Assembly (NCBI GenBank): GCA_036009105.1
Contig: DASYMJ010000344.1
Coordinates: forward strand, 1-11,532
DNA: 11,532 nucleotides
Reading direction: 5' to 3'
Source of the DNA: JAFAVZ01 sp036009105
Lineage (GTDB): Bacteria > Acidobacteriota > Thermoanaerobaculia > Gp7-AA8
Position numbers and translations under genes: made by a program. Every line of letters begins with the position of its first letter. The first letter of the stretch is position 1. The notes beneath the pieces were generated by a model, which saw only the letters and a list, made by a program, of their open reading frames with translations, was not told the DNA's origin and did not search any database. This document shows positions 1-6,761 of this stretch, piece by piece.

Positions 1-703
1 CATCTGCCGAGAGACTCTCGGGGACACCCTGCCGAAAAATCTCACCTTCTTTGATGATATAGGCGCGGTCGGTGATCTTCAGTGTTTCCCGTACGTTGTG
101 ATCGGTAATGAGAATGCCGATCCCCCGCGCGCGCAACTGAGAGACGATACGTTGGATTTCGAAAACGGCGATCGGATCGATTCCTGCAAAGGGCTCGTCT
201 AGCAAAATGAATGCCGGGTTGATGGCGAGGCTGCGCGCGATCTCCACGCGCCGCCGCTCCCCCCCCGAAAGCGAGTACGCCCGGCTCTTCGCGATGTGCG
301 TGATGCCGAACTCCTCGAGCAGTTGCCGGGTCCGCCGCTGCCGCTCGGCCAGGGGCAGGCTCATGGTCTCGAAGACGGAGAGCAGGTTCTCCTCCACGGT
401 GAGCTTGCGGAAGACCGAGGGCTCCTGGGGGAGATAGCTGATGCCGCGCTGGGCGCGCAGATACATCGGCAGCGCGGTGATGTCTTCATCCCCCAGCGAG
501 ACGCTGCCGCCGTCCGGCCGGACCAGCCCCACGATCATGTAGAAGGTGGTGGTCTTGCCCGCTCCGTTGGGCCCGAGCAGGCCGACGATCTCCCCCTGGC
601 GGATGTCGACCGAGATGTCGCGCACGACCTTGCGGCTCTTGTAAACCTTGAGCAGATGCGACGCCGCCAGCCGCAAGTTCGGGTTGTTCTCGCCGTCCGC
701 CAT
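1..703 (-). CDS. lptB: LPS export ABC transporter ATP-binding protein LptB (3' end cut by window edge)
   Basis: This is the cytoplasmic ATPase that powers the LptB2FG transporter, which extracts lipopolysaccharide from the inner membrane for transport to the cell surface. About 234 residues are visible from ATG 703. They include Walker A GPNGAGKT (44-51), the Q-loop glutamine in LPQEP (Q93), the signature LSGGE (145-149), Walker B ILLDEP (166-171) and the H-loop histidine in ITDHN (H202). The family is about 240 residues long, so only a few C-terminal residues should be missing. The upstream neighbour is an LptC/LptA fusion, which fixes the identity as LptB rather than a generic ABC ATPase such as LivF. 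No clear Shine-Dalgarno precedes the ATG. A possible -10 (TACAAT, 715-720) lies 11 bases upstream without a good -35, so the gene may have its own near-leaderless start in addition to read-through from lptCA across the repeat pair. Confidence 0.95.
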   Translation of the reverse strand, partial: MADGENNPNLRLAASHLLKVYKSRKVVRDISVDIRQGEIVGLLGPNGAGKTTTFYMIVGLVRPDGGSVSLGDEDITALPMYLRAQRGISYLPQEPSVFRKLTVEENLLSVFETMSLPLAERQRRTRQLLEEFGITHIAKSRAYSLSGGERRRVEIARSLAINPAFILLDEPFAGIDPIAVFEIQRIVSQLRARGIGILITDHNVRETLKITDRAYIIKEGEIFRQGVPESLSAD

Positions 704-751
704 TTCCGGCGCGCATTGTATGCGACTCGGCGATGGGCGATCAGCGAGGGG

Positions 752-819
752 AATGTAGGGCCGGCTCTCAGCCGGCCGCAGTAAAGCACGATGGGCCGGC
801 TGAGAGCCGGCCCTACATT
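752..819. repeat. REP doublet 1 (inverted pair, REPIN/BIME-like)
   Basis: Two arms, 752-777 and 794-819, are perfect 26-base reverse complements around a 16-base spacer. Each arm is itself a REP-type unit: a GTAG foot, then stem GGCCGGCT, loop CTC, stem AGCCGGCC. The feet point outward. The complementarity extends three bases beyond the foot (AAT/ATT). The right arm touches the lptCA stop codon (TAA, 819-821). The element fills most of the gap between lptCA and lptB, so the mRNA here can form either two small hairpins or one long one. Confidence 0.9.
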
Positions 820-2774
820 TAATGCTCCGGCTTGTACGTCCCCTGCGTCCCTTGGGTGGGGCTCACGATCTCCACCTTGTTGCGCACCAGGTCGAGCTTC
901 ACCTGCTGGCCGCTCAGGTTTCCGTTCGGCGCGGTGGCGGTGGCGGGGTTGCCGTCGAGCAGGACCATCTTGGTCTTGAGGAGGTACACCGCTTTGTCGC
1001 CGGTCGCCTTGCGGCCGGTGGCCGAATCGACGATCACCACGTTCTTCTCCGCCTCCATCCGCTCCAGCTTCTTGTTCGCGTCGAGGAACATGATGGCGTG
1101 CTCGCCGGTGACGGTGCGCGTCTCGTCGACGATCTTGACGTTGCCGACCAGGTCGATGCGGCGCTCGTTGCGGCGCGCCAGGAGCTGGTCGCTGTGCGTG
1201 GTGACCGGCGTCTTCCGCGCCTCGGCGCCGCCGCTGTTGTAGAGCAGCGTCCGGACGTTGCCGCGCGCGGTGATCTGGTCGCCCGCTCCCTGCACCTGCA
1301 GCTCCTGCGCGAAGACCGTGTTCGTCTCCTGCCACGCCCGCACGTTGCCGCTGAAGACCGCCGTCTTGTTCGCCTGCCGCATGTTCAAGACATCGGCATT
1401 CACGAACACCGGCTTGCCGGCCGGAAAGAGGTTCGTGCCGTCCGCCGAGGGGCCGTTCTGTTTGGAGATGAGCTGCGCGATGACGCTGCCGGTCGCCTTG
1501 GCCGTGCCGCCGCGGGGCGAGAACTCGATCTGCTTCGCCTTCACCGTCTGCCCTTCCGACACGACGGTCGGATCGAAGCCCGGCTCGGCGGTGAGCAGCA
1601 CCCGGTCGGCCGGGATGTCGTAGTTCGCCCGGAAGGCGGACGCGGTGTTCTTCGGGTCGGTGTATTTGAACGAGCCGTCGATGAAGGCGCTGGAGGCCTT
1701 GTGGGTCCGGACGTCGAAGCTGACCGTCATCCGGTCCCCGTTGATCTGGCGCGGCGCCTCGCCCAGCTCCTTCATCACCACCTGCGAGTCGGCCTTGATC
1801 TCCGACACCGCGCGGTTGGCGATGGCCACCCGGAAGTTCTTCGCCACCAGGTCCCGATGGGGCGGGCCGTCGAAGACGGCGTGGGCCATCCCCGGCTCGC
1901 CGATGGCGTTGATGGCGCTGATGGTGCCGTCCGGCGCGAGCTCGCTGTAGAAGCGCTCGCAGGTGATCTGCTTCCGGCCGCCGAGGTCTTCGCCGACGGC
2001 CGGGTTGCTGGCGGTGACGATGTCGACGTGGCCGGTGCCTTCCAGGCCGATGATCCGCTTGCGGTCCTGGGTGAAACGGCCGACGAGCTTGTCGCAGGTG
2101 AGCCGGTCGGCGGCGCGCGTCATCTCCACCGCGGTGTTGAAGGTGGCGTCGTTCTCGCGCCGCCGGAACAGGCCGTCCGCGGCGCGGATCATCATCGGCG
2201 CCTCGGTCGGCAAGGCGGGGTTCATGGTGGCATCGACCTTCTCGAAGAGGCGCAGGGTCTCCCCTTCCACGTCCAGGTCGAGCGCGCCGGCGCGGCCGGT
2301 CCAGCGGTCGATGCGGAACTGCACCGGGATGTGGTTCATGAGACGGCTGCCGTCGAAATGGATCTCCGCGGTGGTGATCTCCACGCCGTCGCTCGACGTC
2401 ACCTTCACGCCGCCCTTCGCCTCCGCCACCTTCGTCTTGCTGTTGAACTGCGCGTTCGGGCAGGAGATCTCGTAGGTCAGGCCGTTCGGCCGGTAGATGG
2501 TGAGCGCGACCCCTTCCAGCGTGTTCCAGTCGCCGGTGTAGGCCACCAGGCGGTCGGCCCGGATGCGGGAGACGACGCGGCCGGCCACGGTCTGCGTGTC
2601 GTCGAAGCGCTTCGACTCGATGATGGCCGTCTGGGAGGTGAGCGTGGCCACCGGCGGCGTCTGGTTCGACTTGTCCGGCTTGACCTTTCCCCGCTGCCAG
2701 TTGAGGTAGATCACCACCACGAACGCGAAAAAGAGGATCGGCAGCGCGATGCGCAGGATTCGGATGATTCTCAT
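819..2774 (-). CDS. LptC-LptA fusion-type LPS transport protein (OstA-like)
   Basis: The 651-residue protein has one N-terminal membrane anchor (about 8-25, after basic residues R2, R5 and R8) and then an all-beta periplasmic region. Residues about 60-185 look like LptC. Residues about 195-255 and about 450-640 look like OstA/LptA beta-jellyroll repeats, with the recurring pattern of a modified strand followed by a GNV or GTGHV turn (GTGHV 246-250, SGNVRA 475-480, GNVKIVD 544-550). LptC and LptA are each under 200 residues in E. coli. This looks like an anchored LptC fused to LptA-like material that could form much of the periplasmic LPS bridge in one chain. The next gene downstream is lptB, which supports the role. 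The start is ATG 2774, with GGGAG a few bases upstream. REP doublets sit on both sides of the gene. The fusion call comes from reading repeats by eye; LptC-only or OstA-family protein are the alternatives. Confidence 0.83.
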   Translation of the reverse strand: MRIIRILRIALPILFFAFVVVIYLNWQRGKVKPDKSNQTPPVATLTSQTAIIESKRFDDTQTVAGRVVSRIRADRLVAYTGDWNTLEGVALTIYRPNGLTYEISCPNAQFNSKTKVAEAKGGVKVTSSDGVEITTAEIHFDGSRLMNHIPVQFRIDRWTGRAGALDLDVEGETLRLFEKVDATMNPALPTEAPMMIRAADGLFRRRENDATFNTAVEMTRAADRLTCDKLVGRFTQDRKRIIGLEGTGHVDIVTASNPAVGEDLGGRKQITCERFYSELAPDGTISAINAIGEPGMAHAVFDGPPHRDLVAKNFRVAIANRAVSEIKADSQVVMKELGEAPRQINGDRMTVSFDVRTHKASSAFIDGSFKYTDPKNTASAFRANYDIPADRVLLTAEPGFDPTVVSEGQTVKAKQIEFSPRGGTAKATGSVIAQLISKQNGPSADGTNLFPAGKPVFVNADVLNMRQANKTAVFSGNVRAWQETNTVFAQELQVQGAGDQITARGNVRTLLYNSGGAEARKTPVTTHSDQLLARRNERRIDLVGNVKIVDETRTVTGEHAIMFLDANKKLERMEAEKNVVIVDSATGRKATGDKAVYLLKTKMVLLDGNPATATAPNGNLSGQQVKLDLVRNKVEIVSPTQGTQGTYKPEH

Positions 2775-2822
2775 TCGCTCCCGCAGTCAACAGGGCACTT
2801 ACGCGTTTCATGCCGAGTCACA

Positions 2823-2908
2823 AAACGTAGGGCCGGCTCTCAGCCGGCCCCATGGCGGCCGATCCGGTATGCCGCGTCTGGGCCGGCTGGAGAGCCGGCC
2901 CTACGTTT
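2823..2908. repeat. REP doublet 2, overlapping the recJ stop codon
   Basis: The arms are 2823-2850 and 2880-2908, in inverted orientation with GTAG feet outward and a 29-base spacer. They are identical apart from one extra C in the loop of the right arm (CTCC against CTC). The match continues four bases beyond the foot (AAAC/GTTT), a flank different from that of doublet 1 yet again shared by both arms. On the minus strand the TAG of the right-hand foot is the recJ stop codon (2901-2903). The element fills most of the gap between recJ and lptCA. Confidence 0.9.
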
Positions 2909-4568
2909 GCCGCGCGTCCACCACCGAGAGCCGCAGGCCGCTCGGTGCATAGCCGCTCGGCTCGAGCTGGAACAGCAGGTCCACCCGGCCGCCGCGCACG
3001 AGCTCCGGCCCCAGCTCCTTGACGCTGGGCCAGAGCACCGCCTGCTGCCGCCCCGTCCCGTCCTGCACCGAAAGCTCGCAGCAATCCTCGGCGAACGTGC
3101 GCGTGCCGGTGACCTCGATTCCCCTGGCCAGGAACAGCGGCTGCGGGTTCCCCGACCCGAACGGCTGCAGCATCTCGTGCGCCTCCAGAAAGCGCGCATC
3201 GAGATCGCCCAGCGTCACCTCGGCATCGATGAAAGCGGTGCGGACGAATAGCTCGTCATCCATCGAACGGAACTGCTCCGCCAGCCGCTCCCGCAGCGCG
3301 GGCAGGTTGGCCGTCGGCAGGGAGAAGCCGCAGGCCAGCTCGTGGCCGCCGAAGTGGGTGAACAGGTCCGCCACTGCTTCGAGCTGCGCGTGCAGGTTGA
3401 CACCGCGGATGCTCCGGGCCGAGCCGACGGCGTGTCCGTTCTCGATGCCGATGACGAGCGCCGGCCGGTAGTGCTTCTGCGCGATGCGTCCGGCCGTCAA
3501 TCCGAGCACGCCTTTGTGCCAGCCGTCGCCGGCCAGGACGAAGATGCGCTCCGCGCCGACGATCTGCTCCTCGGCCGCCGCGCGCACCTGCTGCTCGATC
3601 TCCTGCCGCTCGGCGTTCATCCGGTCGAGCTCCGCGCAGAGCTCCCACGCGGCGTCGTCCGACTGCGCGGCGAAGAGCTGGATCGCGGTGTCGGCCGAGG
3701 CCAGGCGGCCGGCGGCGTTGATGCGGGGACCGATCTTGAAGCCGACGTCGCTCGCCCGCACGGCGCGGCCGGAGAGGCCGAGGCGCTTGAGCAAGGCGCG
3801 GAGGCCGCGGTTGCGGGCGTCCATCAGCCCGTCCAGCCCGAGGCGGACGATGGTGCGGTTCTCGCCGACCAGCGGCGCGACGTCCGCGATGGTCCCGATC
3901 GCCGCGATCTTCAACAGCGATCCGATCGACATCTTCTTCGCGTTGCGCCGGATCAGCTCACAACAGAGCTTGAAGGCCACGCCGACGCCGGCCAGCTCCT
4001 GGAACGGATAGTCGCAGCCGGGCTGCTTCGGGTTGAGCACCGCGGCGGCGGAGGGGAGCGTGCCGGGGGGGAGGTGATGGTCGGTGATGATGACGTCGAT
4101 GCCGCGCTCGATCGCCTTGCGCACCGGCTCGACGCTGGTGATGCCGCAGTCGACGGTGATGACCAGCTTCACGTCCTTGTCCACCAGCACCCGGTCGATG
4201 ACCTCGGTCTTGAGGCCGTAGCCGTCGACGAGCCGCTGGGGCACCACGTGCGCGGCGTCGGCGCCGAGGGAGCGGAGGACGGTCTGGAGCAGGACGATGG
4301 AGGTGACGCCGTCGACGTCGTAGTCGCCGTAGATGAGGATCGTTTCGTGATCGCGCACCGCGCGCCCGATCCGCTCGCAGGCGTGCTGCATGCCGTGGAT
4401 GGTGGAGGGATCGTGCAGGTCGTCCAGGGTCGGCGCGACGAAGCGGCGGAAGGCGTCCGCGTCCTCCACGCCGCGCCGGGCGAAGATCGCGCGCAGCTTG
4501 TCGTGCTCGATGGGGAGGGGCGGGAGGATGGACGGCGGTTCGAGGAGGAGCCAGTGGTCGTGCAACAT
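2901..4568 (-). CDS. recJ: Single-stranded-DNA-specific 5'-3' exonuclease RecJ
   Basis: RecJ degrades single-stranded DNA 5' to 3' in recombination, mismatch and base-excision repair, using metal-dependent DHH-family chemistry. The 555 residues match the usual length. Visible DHH motifs are YGDYDVDG (80-87), VDCG (139-142), TDHH (162-165) and AAIGTIADVAP (222-232), then GPRINAAGR (280-288). The DHHA1 part shows GWHKGVLGLTAGRI (349-362), GSARSIRG (382-389) and FGGHELACGFS (406-416). The C-terminal OB fold (about 450-555) follows. The catalytic aspartates and histidines are all present. ATG 4568 has only a weak GAG before it. The last codons and the TAG stop lie in the outer part of REP doublet 2, so the final few residues (RQT) may be shaped by that insertion. 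The gene follows sco by 35 bases on the same strand. Confidence 0.97.
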   Translation of the reverse strand: MLHDHWLLLEPPSILPPLPIEHDKLRAIFARRGVEDADAFRRFVAPTLDDLHDPSTIHGMQHACERIGRAVRDHETILIYGDYDVDGVTSIVLLQTVLRSLGADAAHVVPQRLVDGYGLKTEVIDRVLVDKDVKLVITVDCGITSVEPVRKAIERGIDVIITDHHLPPGTLPSAAAVLNPKQPGCDYPFQELAGVGVAFKLCCELIRRNAKKMSIGSLLKIAAIGTIADVAPLVGENRTIVRLGLDGLMDARNRGLRALLKRLGLSGRAVRASDVGFKIGPRINAAGRLASADTAIQLFAAQSDDAAWELCAELDRMNAERQEIEQQVRAAAEEQIVGAERIFVLAGDGWHKGVLGLTAGRIAQKHYRPALVIGIENGHAVGSARSIRGVNLHAQLEAVADLFTHFGGHELACGFSLPTANLPALRERLAEQFRSMDDELFVRTAFIDAEVTLGDLDARFLEAHEMLQPFGSGNPQPLFLARGIEVTGTRTFAEDCCELSVQDGTGRQQAVLWPSVKELGPELVRGGRVDLLFQLEPSGYAPSGLRLSVVDARQT

Positions 4569-4603
4569 CTCTATGGCCAGTTTACGCGAGGCCGCAACCC
4601 GCT

Positions 4604-5146
4604 CTACGGTATGTAGGGCCGGCTCCCGGCCGGCCCGGCATCAAGCGATCCAGGGGGCCGGCTGAGAGCCGGCCCTACTTTTACCTTCCGGAGCAGCTCC
4701 AGGTAGTGCGCGGGAGCCGCCGTCCCGGTGTCCCGCACCCACTCCCCCGTCCGGTCGTTGCCGATGTAGAGCACCGCGCCGTGCAGGTTTGGCTTCGCGT
4801 CGTCGCCGGTCATGGCCCTCGCCAATTGGCGCATGGAGGCCGGCGAACCGGTCACCAAAGTCCAGCCTTTCTTCACCCCGTAGCGGCGAGCCCATGCGGC
4901 AAGCCGCTCCGGCGTGTCGTGCTCGGGATCGAGAGAGACGGAGACGATGGCGAGGTCGCGGCGGGCCTGCTGGAGGGCGACCAGCGTATGGGCGACCATG
5001 GGGCAGGCGTCTTCACAGCTGGTGAAGAAGAAGGCCACCACCACCACCCGCCCGGCGATGAGGTCGCGGTGGAAGTGCAGGGCCTGCCCGGTCTGGTCGA
5101 TCACCGGCACGTCCGGGATCAGCAGGGCCGCCAGCAGCAGGATCAT
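4604..5146 (-). CDS. Sco1/SenC-type copper chaperone, C-terminus extended through a REP doublet
   Basis: This is a thioredoxin-fold, membrane- or periplasm-facing copper chaperone of the kind that loads CuA sites and other extracytoplasmic copper enzymes. The copper-binding CxxxC is present in FTSCEDACP (C44, C48), as are the distal histidine (H122 in NLHGAVLYIG) and the DPEHDTPERL strand typical of Sco. The hydrophobic start is short. ATG 5146 overlaps the upstream oxidase stop as ATGA. A GTG 15 bases upstream (5161) would add VGRHP and give a basic n-region for a signal peptide, so the start is uncertain. The natural domain ends near residue 155 (ELLRKV). The frame then runs on through both arms of REP doublet 3, adding about 24 repeat-encoded residues (for example VGPALSRP) before TAG at 4604. 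A one-base shift near 4683 would give an immediate stop, so the tail is probably acquired. The coupled copper oxidase suggests that enzyme is the client; this is inference. Confidence 0.88.
   Translation of the reverse strand: MILLLAALLIPDVPVIDQTGQALHFHRDLIAGRVVVVAFFFTSCEDACPMVAHTLVALQQARRDLAIVSVSLDPEHDTPERLAAWARRYGVKKGWTLVTGSPASMRQLARAMTGDDAKPNLHGAVLYIGNDRTGEWVRDTGTAAPAHYLELLRKVKVGPALSRPPGSLDAGPAGSRPYIP
4613..4678. repeat. REP doublet 3, inside the 3' end of the sco frame
   Basis: The left unit 4613-4636 (loop CCC, closing pair T-G) and the right unit 4656-4678 (loop CTC) are inverted with GTAG feet outward and a 19-base spacer. Unlike doublets 1 and 2, the bases outside the feet do not match (TAT against AAAA), and the left unit has diverged. 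The pair lies within the open frame of the Sco-like gene just before recJ. The spacer shares a CGATCC core with that of doublet 2. Confidence 0.88.
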
Positions 5147-6636
5147 TGGATGGCGACCCACCTCGCCACGGAGGGCACGCCGGCCTTGTTCAGCACGAAC
5201 AGCATGTAGTGCCCCGGCGGCGCGATGTTGCCGTTGGCCGGCGCGGTCACTTGCAGCTGGCTCCCGTTCACGGTGAAGGCGAGCCGCACGAAGCGCTGGC
5301 TCTCATCGAAGGCATGCGTCACGGCGCCGGGATGGATGAACGTCACGCTGCCGATGTCCGCCGGGTTCGGCGTCGTCACCGCGAAGCGCTCGCCGTAGCG
5401 AATGGTCGCCGGCGCGGCGGTGATGGCCGGACGAGTGCCGCGGAAGAGGTACGGCGGCGAGTAGACCTGCGCGGAGTCGTGGAACGGGCCGGCCTCGTAC
5501 GGCGGCACGCCCGGAGGCGGCGGCGGTGGCGGCTCGCCCCACGGCGGCAGCCCGCCGCCCGCGTTGAGCACGGTGCCGTCCGGGAGCAGCAAGGCGATGG
5601 AGTGGTAGACGCGCGTCACGGCGGCGGGCGCCAGGGACGTCCACCTGCCGCTCTTCGGGTCCCACAGCTCCGGCGTGAGCACGGGCGAGCGCCAGTCGTT
5701 GAAGCCGGGGCCGTTCGAGCCGCCGGTCGCCAGGACGGTGCCGTCCGGGAGGATCGTCGCGTTCATCTGCCGGCGTCCGAAGCGCATCGGATCGGTCGGC
5801 CTCCAGCGCGGCGCGGCTACGGTCAGGTCGATCGTCTCCGCCGACCGCGCGGGCGGATTCCCCCCGCCCACGATCAGCACCTTTCCGGGCTCGTACATCA
5901 CGGCCGAGCCGTAGTCGCGGAAGATCACGGAGCTGGCCGGCCCGGGCGTCCACCGGCCGGTGCCGCTGGTGTCGAGCCACGCCGTCCCGGCGCGGGGGCC
6001 GGCCATGAAGACGAGGCCGTTGGGCGCGAGGAGCATCCAGGGATAGAGCTCGATGCCGCTGTCGATCGCGCTGGTCAGACCGCGCCACCGCCCCGTGGCC
6101 GGCGACCATACCTGCGGCAGCCCGTTGCGGCGGCCGGAGCCCTCCGGCACCGTGCCGGGCGGCATCTCGCCCGATACGACCAGCACGTCGCCGTTGCCCA
6201 GCGGCGAGGTGGTCGGGTACCAGCGGCCGGCGTTCATGTCCATGCTCTTCGTCCACCGGTTGGTGCGGAAGTCGAAGATCGTGGTCTGGATGGCGCCCCA
6301 GCCGTCGAAGCGGTCATGGCCGCCGGCGACGAGCAGGCGCCCGTCGGGCAGGAAGGTCTGCCCGGCGCAGAACGGCTGGACGAAGGTGTTCGGGATGTTG
6401 GTGAAGGTGGTGCCGTGCGGGTCGCCGACGAACGTGTCGAGCGTCGTCACGCCGTCCTTGCGCGCCCAGCCGATGATCCGGCCGTCCGGGAAGAGCGCGG
6501 CGTGGATGGCCACGAACGGCCACTTCCGCACGTTGGACCACTGCCCGACCACCTTGGGATCCTGGGCCAGGGCGGGCAGGGCGGCGGCGAAGGCGAAGAG
6601 GAGGAGGGAGAGGGTGACCAGTCGGGAGCTGCGCAA
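5143..6636 (-). CDS. Secreted copper-radical oxidase (galactose oxidase/GlxA-like, Kelch plus DUF1929 fold)
   Basis: The 497-residue protein has a signal peptide (1-24, ending ALPALA before Q25). A Kelch-type beta-propeller carries repeated DGxxLxxGG units (for example 98-106, 298-306, 353-361), and a C-terminal DUF1929/early-set domain spans about 400-497. The residues that build a copper-radical site are all present by motif. C90 (FCAGQTF) and Y140 (GRWYPT) would form the Cys-Tyr cofactor. Y344-H345 (RVYHSIALLLPDG) and H441 (VTHAFDESQR) would be the other copper ligands. Such enzymes oxidise primary alcohols or aldehydes and make hydrogen peroxide; the substrate cannot be read here. A run of seven prolines (369-375) links the domains. 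The start is TTG 6636, supported by a perfect AGGAGG seven bases upstream. The next gene, a Sco-type chaperone, overlaps it by ATGA. Galactose oxidase, glyoxal oxidase and GlxA-like are all possible names. Confidence 0.9.
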   Translation of the reverse strand: MRSSRLVTLSLLLFAFAAALPALAQDPKVVGQWSNVRKWPFVAIHAALFPDGRIIGWARKDGVTTLDTFVGDPHGTTFTNIPNTFVQPFCAGQTFLPDGRLLVAGGHDRFDGWGAIQTTIFDFRTNRWTKSMDMNAGRWYPTTSPLGNGDVLVVSGEMPPGTVPEGSGRRNGLPQVWSPATGRWRGLTSAIDSGIELYPWMLLAPNGLVFMAGPRAGTAWLDTSGTGRWTPGPASSVIFRDYGSAVMYEPGKVLIVGGGNPPARSAETIDLTVAAPRWRPTDPMRFGRRQMNATILPDGTVLATGGSNGPGFNDWRSPVLTPELWDPKSGRWTSLAPAAVTRVYHSIALLLPDGTVLNAGGGLPPWGEPPPPPPPGVPPYEAGPFHDSAQVYSPPYLFRGTRPAITAAPATIRYGERFAVTTPNPADIGSVTFIHPGAVTHAFDESQRFVRLAFTVNGSQLQVTAPANGNIAPPGHYMLFVLNKAGVPSVARWVAIQ

Positions 6637-6643
6637 GAGCCGA

Positions 6644-6649
6644 CCTCCT
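6644..6649 (-). promoter_or_regulatory. Shine-Dalgarno AGGAGG deciding a TTG start
   Basis: AGGAGG on the minus strand, followed by a seven-base spacer, points to TTG 6634-6636 as the start of the copper-radical oxidase. That start also gives a normal signal peptide. It is the only full-consensus ribosome binding site I see in the window. Confidence 0.8.
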
Positions 6650-6657
6650 AAAGTTAT

Positions 6658-6720
6658 TAGTTGTCAGCTGGCGGTTGTTCAGTAGAAACGGTTCTACCGA
6701 CAACTCGGCAACCGGCAACT
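6658..6720. repeat. Imperfect inverted repeat with phased GTTGNC/CAACNGG units between accA and the oxidase gene
   Basis: The 125-base gap between these two minus-strand genes holds a left arm rich in GTTG (GTTGTC, GGTTGTTC) and a right arm with GACAACTCGG, CAACCGG and CAACTCG, spaced seven to eight bases apart. The two arms are imperfect reverse complements. They surround a six-base-pair inner hairpin, GTAGAA (6682-6687), loop ACGG, TTCTAC (6692-6697). There is no T-run after it on the minus strand, so it is not a convincing terminator. It differs in sequence and base composition from the REP units and may be another dispersed intergenic repeat or an RNA hairpin in the accA 3' region. Confidence 0.5.
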
Positions 6721-6761
6721 CGTCCACTGATGGGAAGACCCTCGCCGATTATAGTGCGGAA

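Noticed and set aside
752..819. Rho-independent terminator for lptCA
   Set aside because: There is a strong stem but no U-tract after it on the minus strand, and lptB in the same functional group follows. A repeat explains it better.
535..2811. Minus-strand 758-codon frame starting MKRVSALL and overlapping lptCA and lptB
   Set aside because: It is out of frame with both recognised proteins, and its translation is Arg/Pro/Gly-rich without domains.
822..3251. Very long plus-strand open frame (809 codons) opposite lptCA and the recJ end
   Set aside because: It is antisense to two recognised genes, has a low-complexity Arg/Val/Leu/His-rich translation with no domain, and crosses repeats. It is a GC-driven shadow.
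3342..4616. Plus-strand 424-codon frame opposite recJ
   Set aside because: It lies antisense to a fully motif-supported RecJ; its composition is typical of shadow frames.
4656..4682. GC-rich hairpin followed by TTTT on the plus strand, terminator-like
   Set aside because: No plus-strand gene ends here; the stem is the REP unit and the T-run belongs to the sco coding strand complement.
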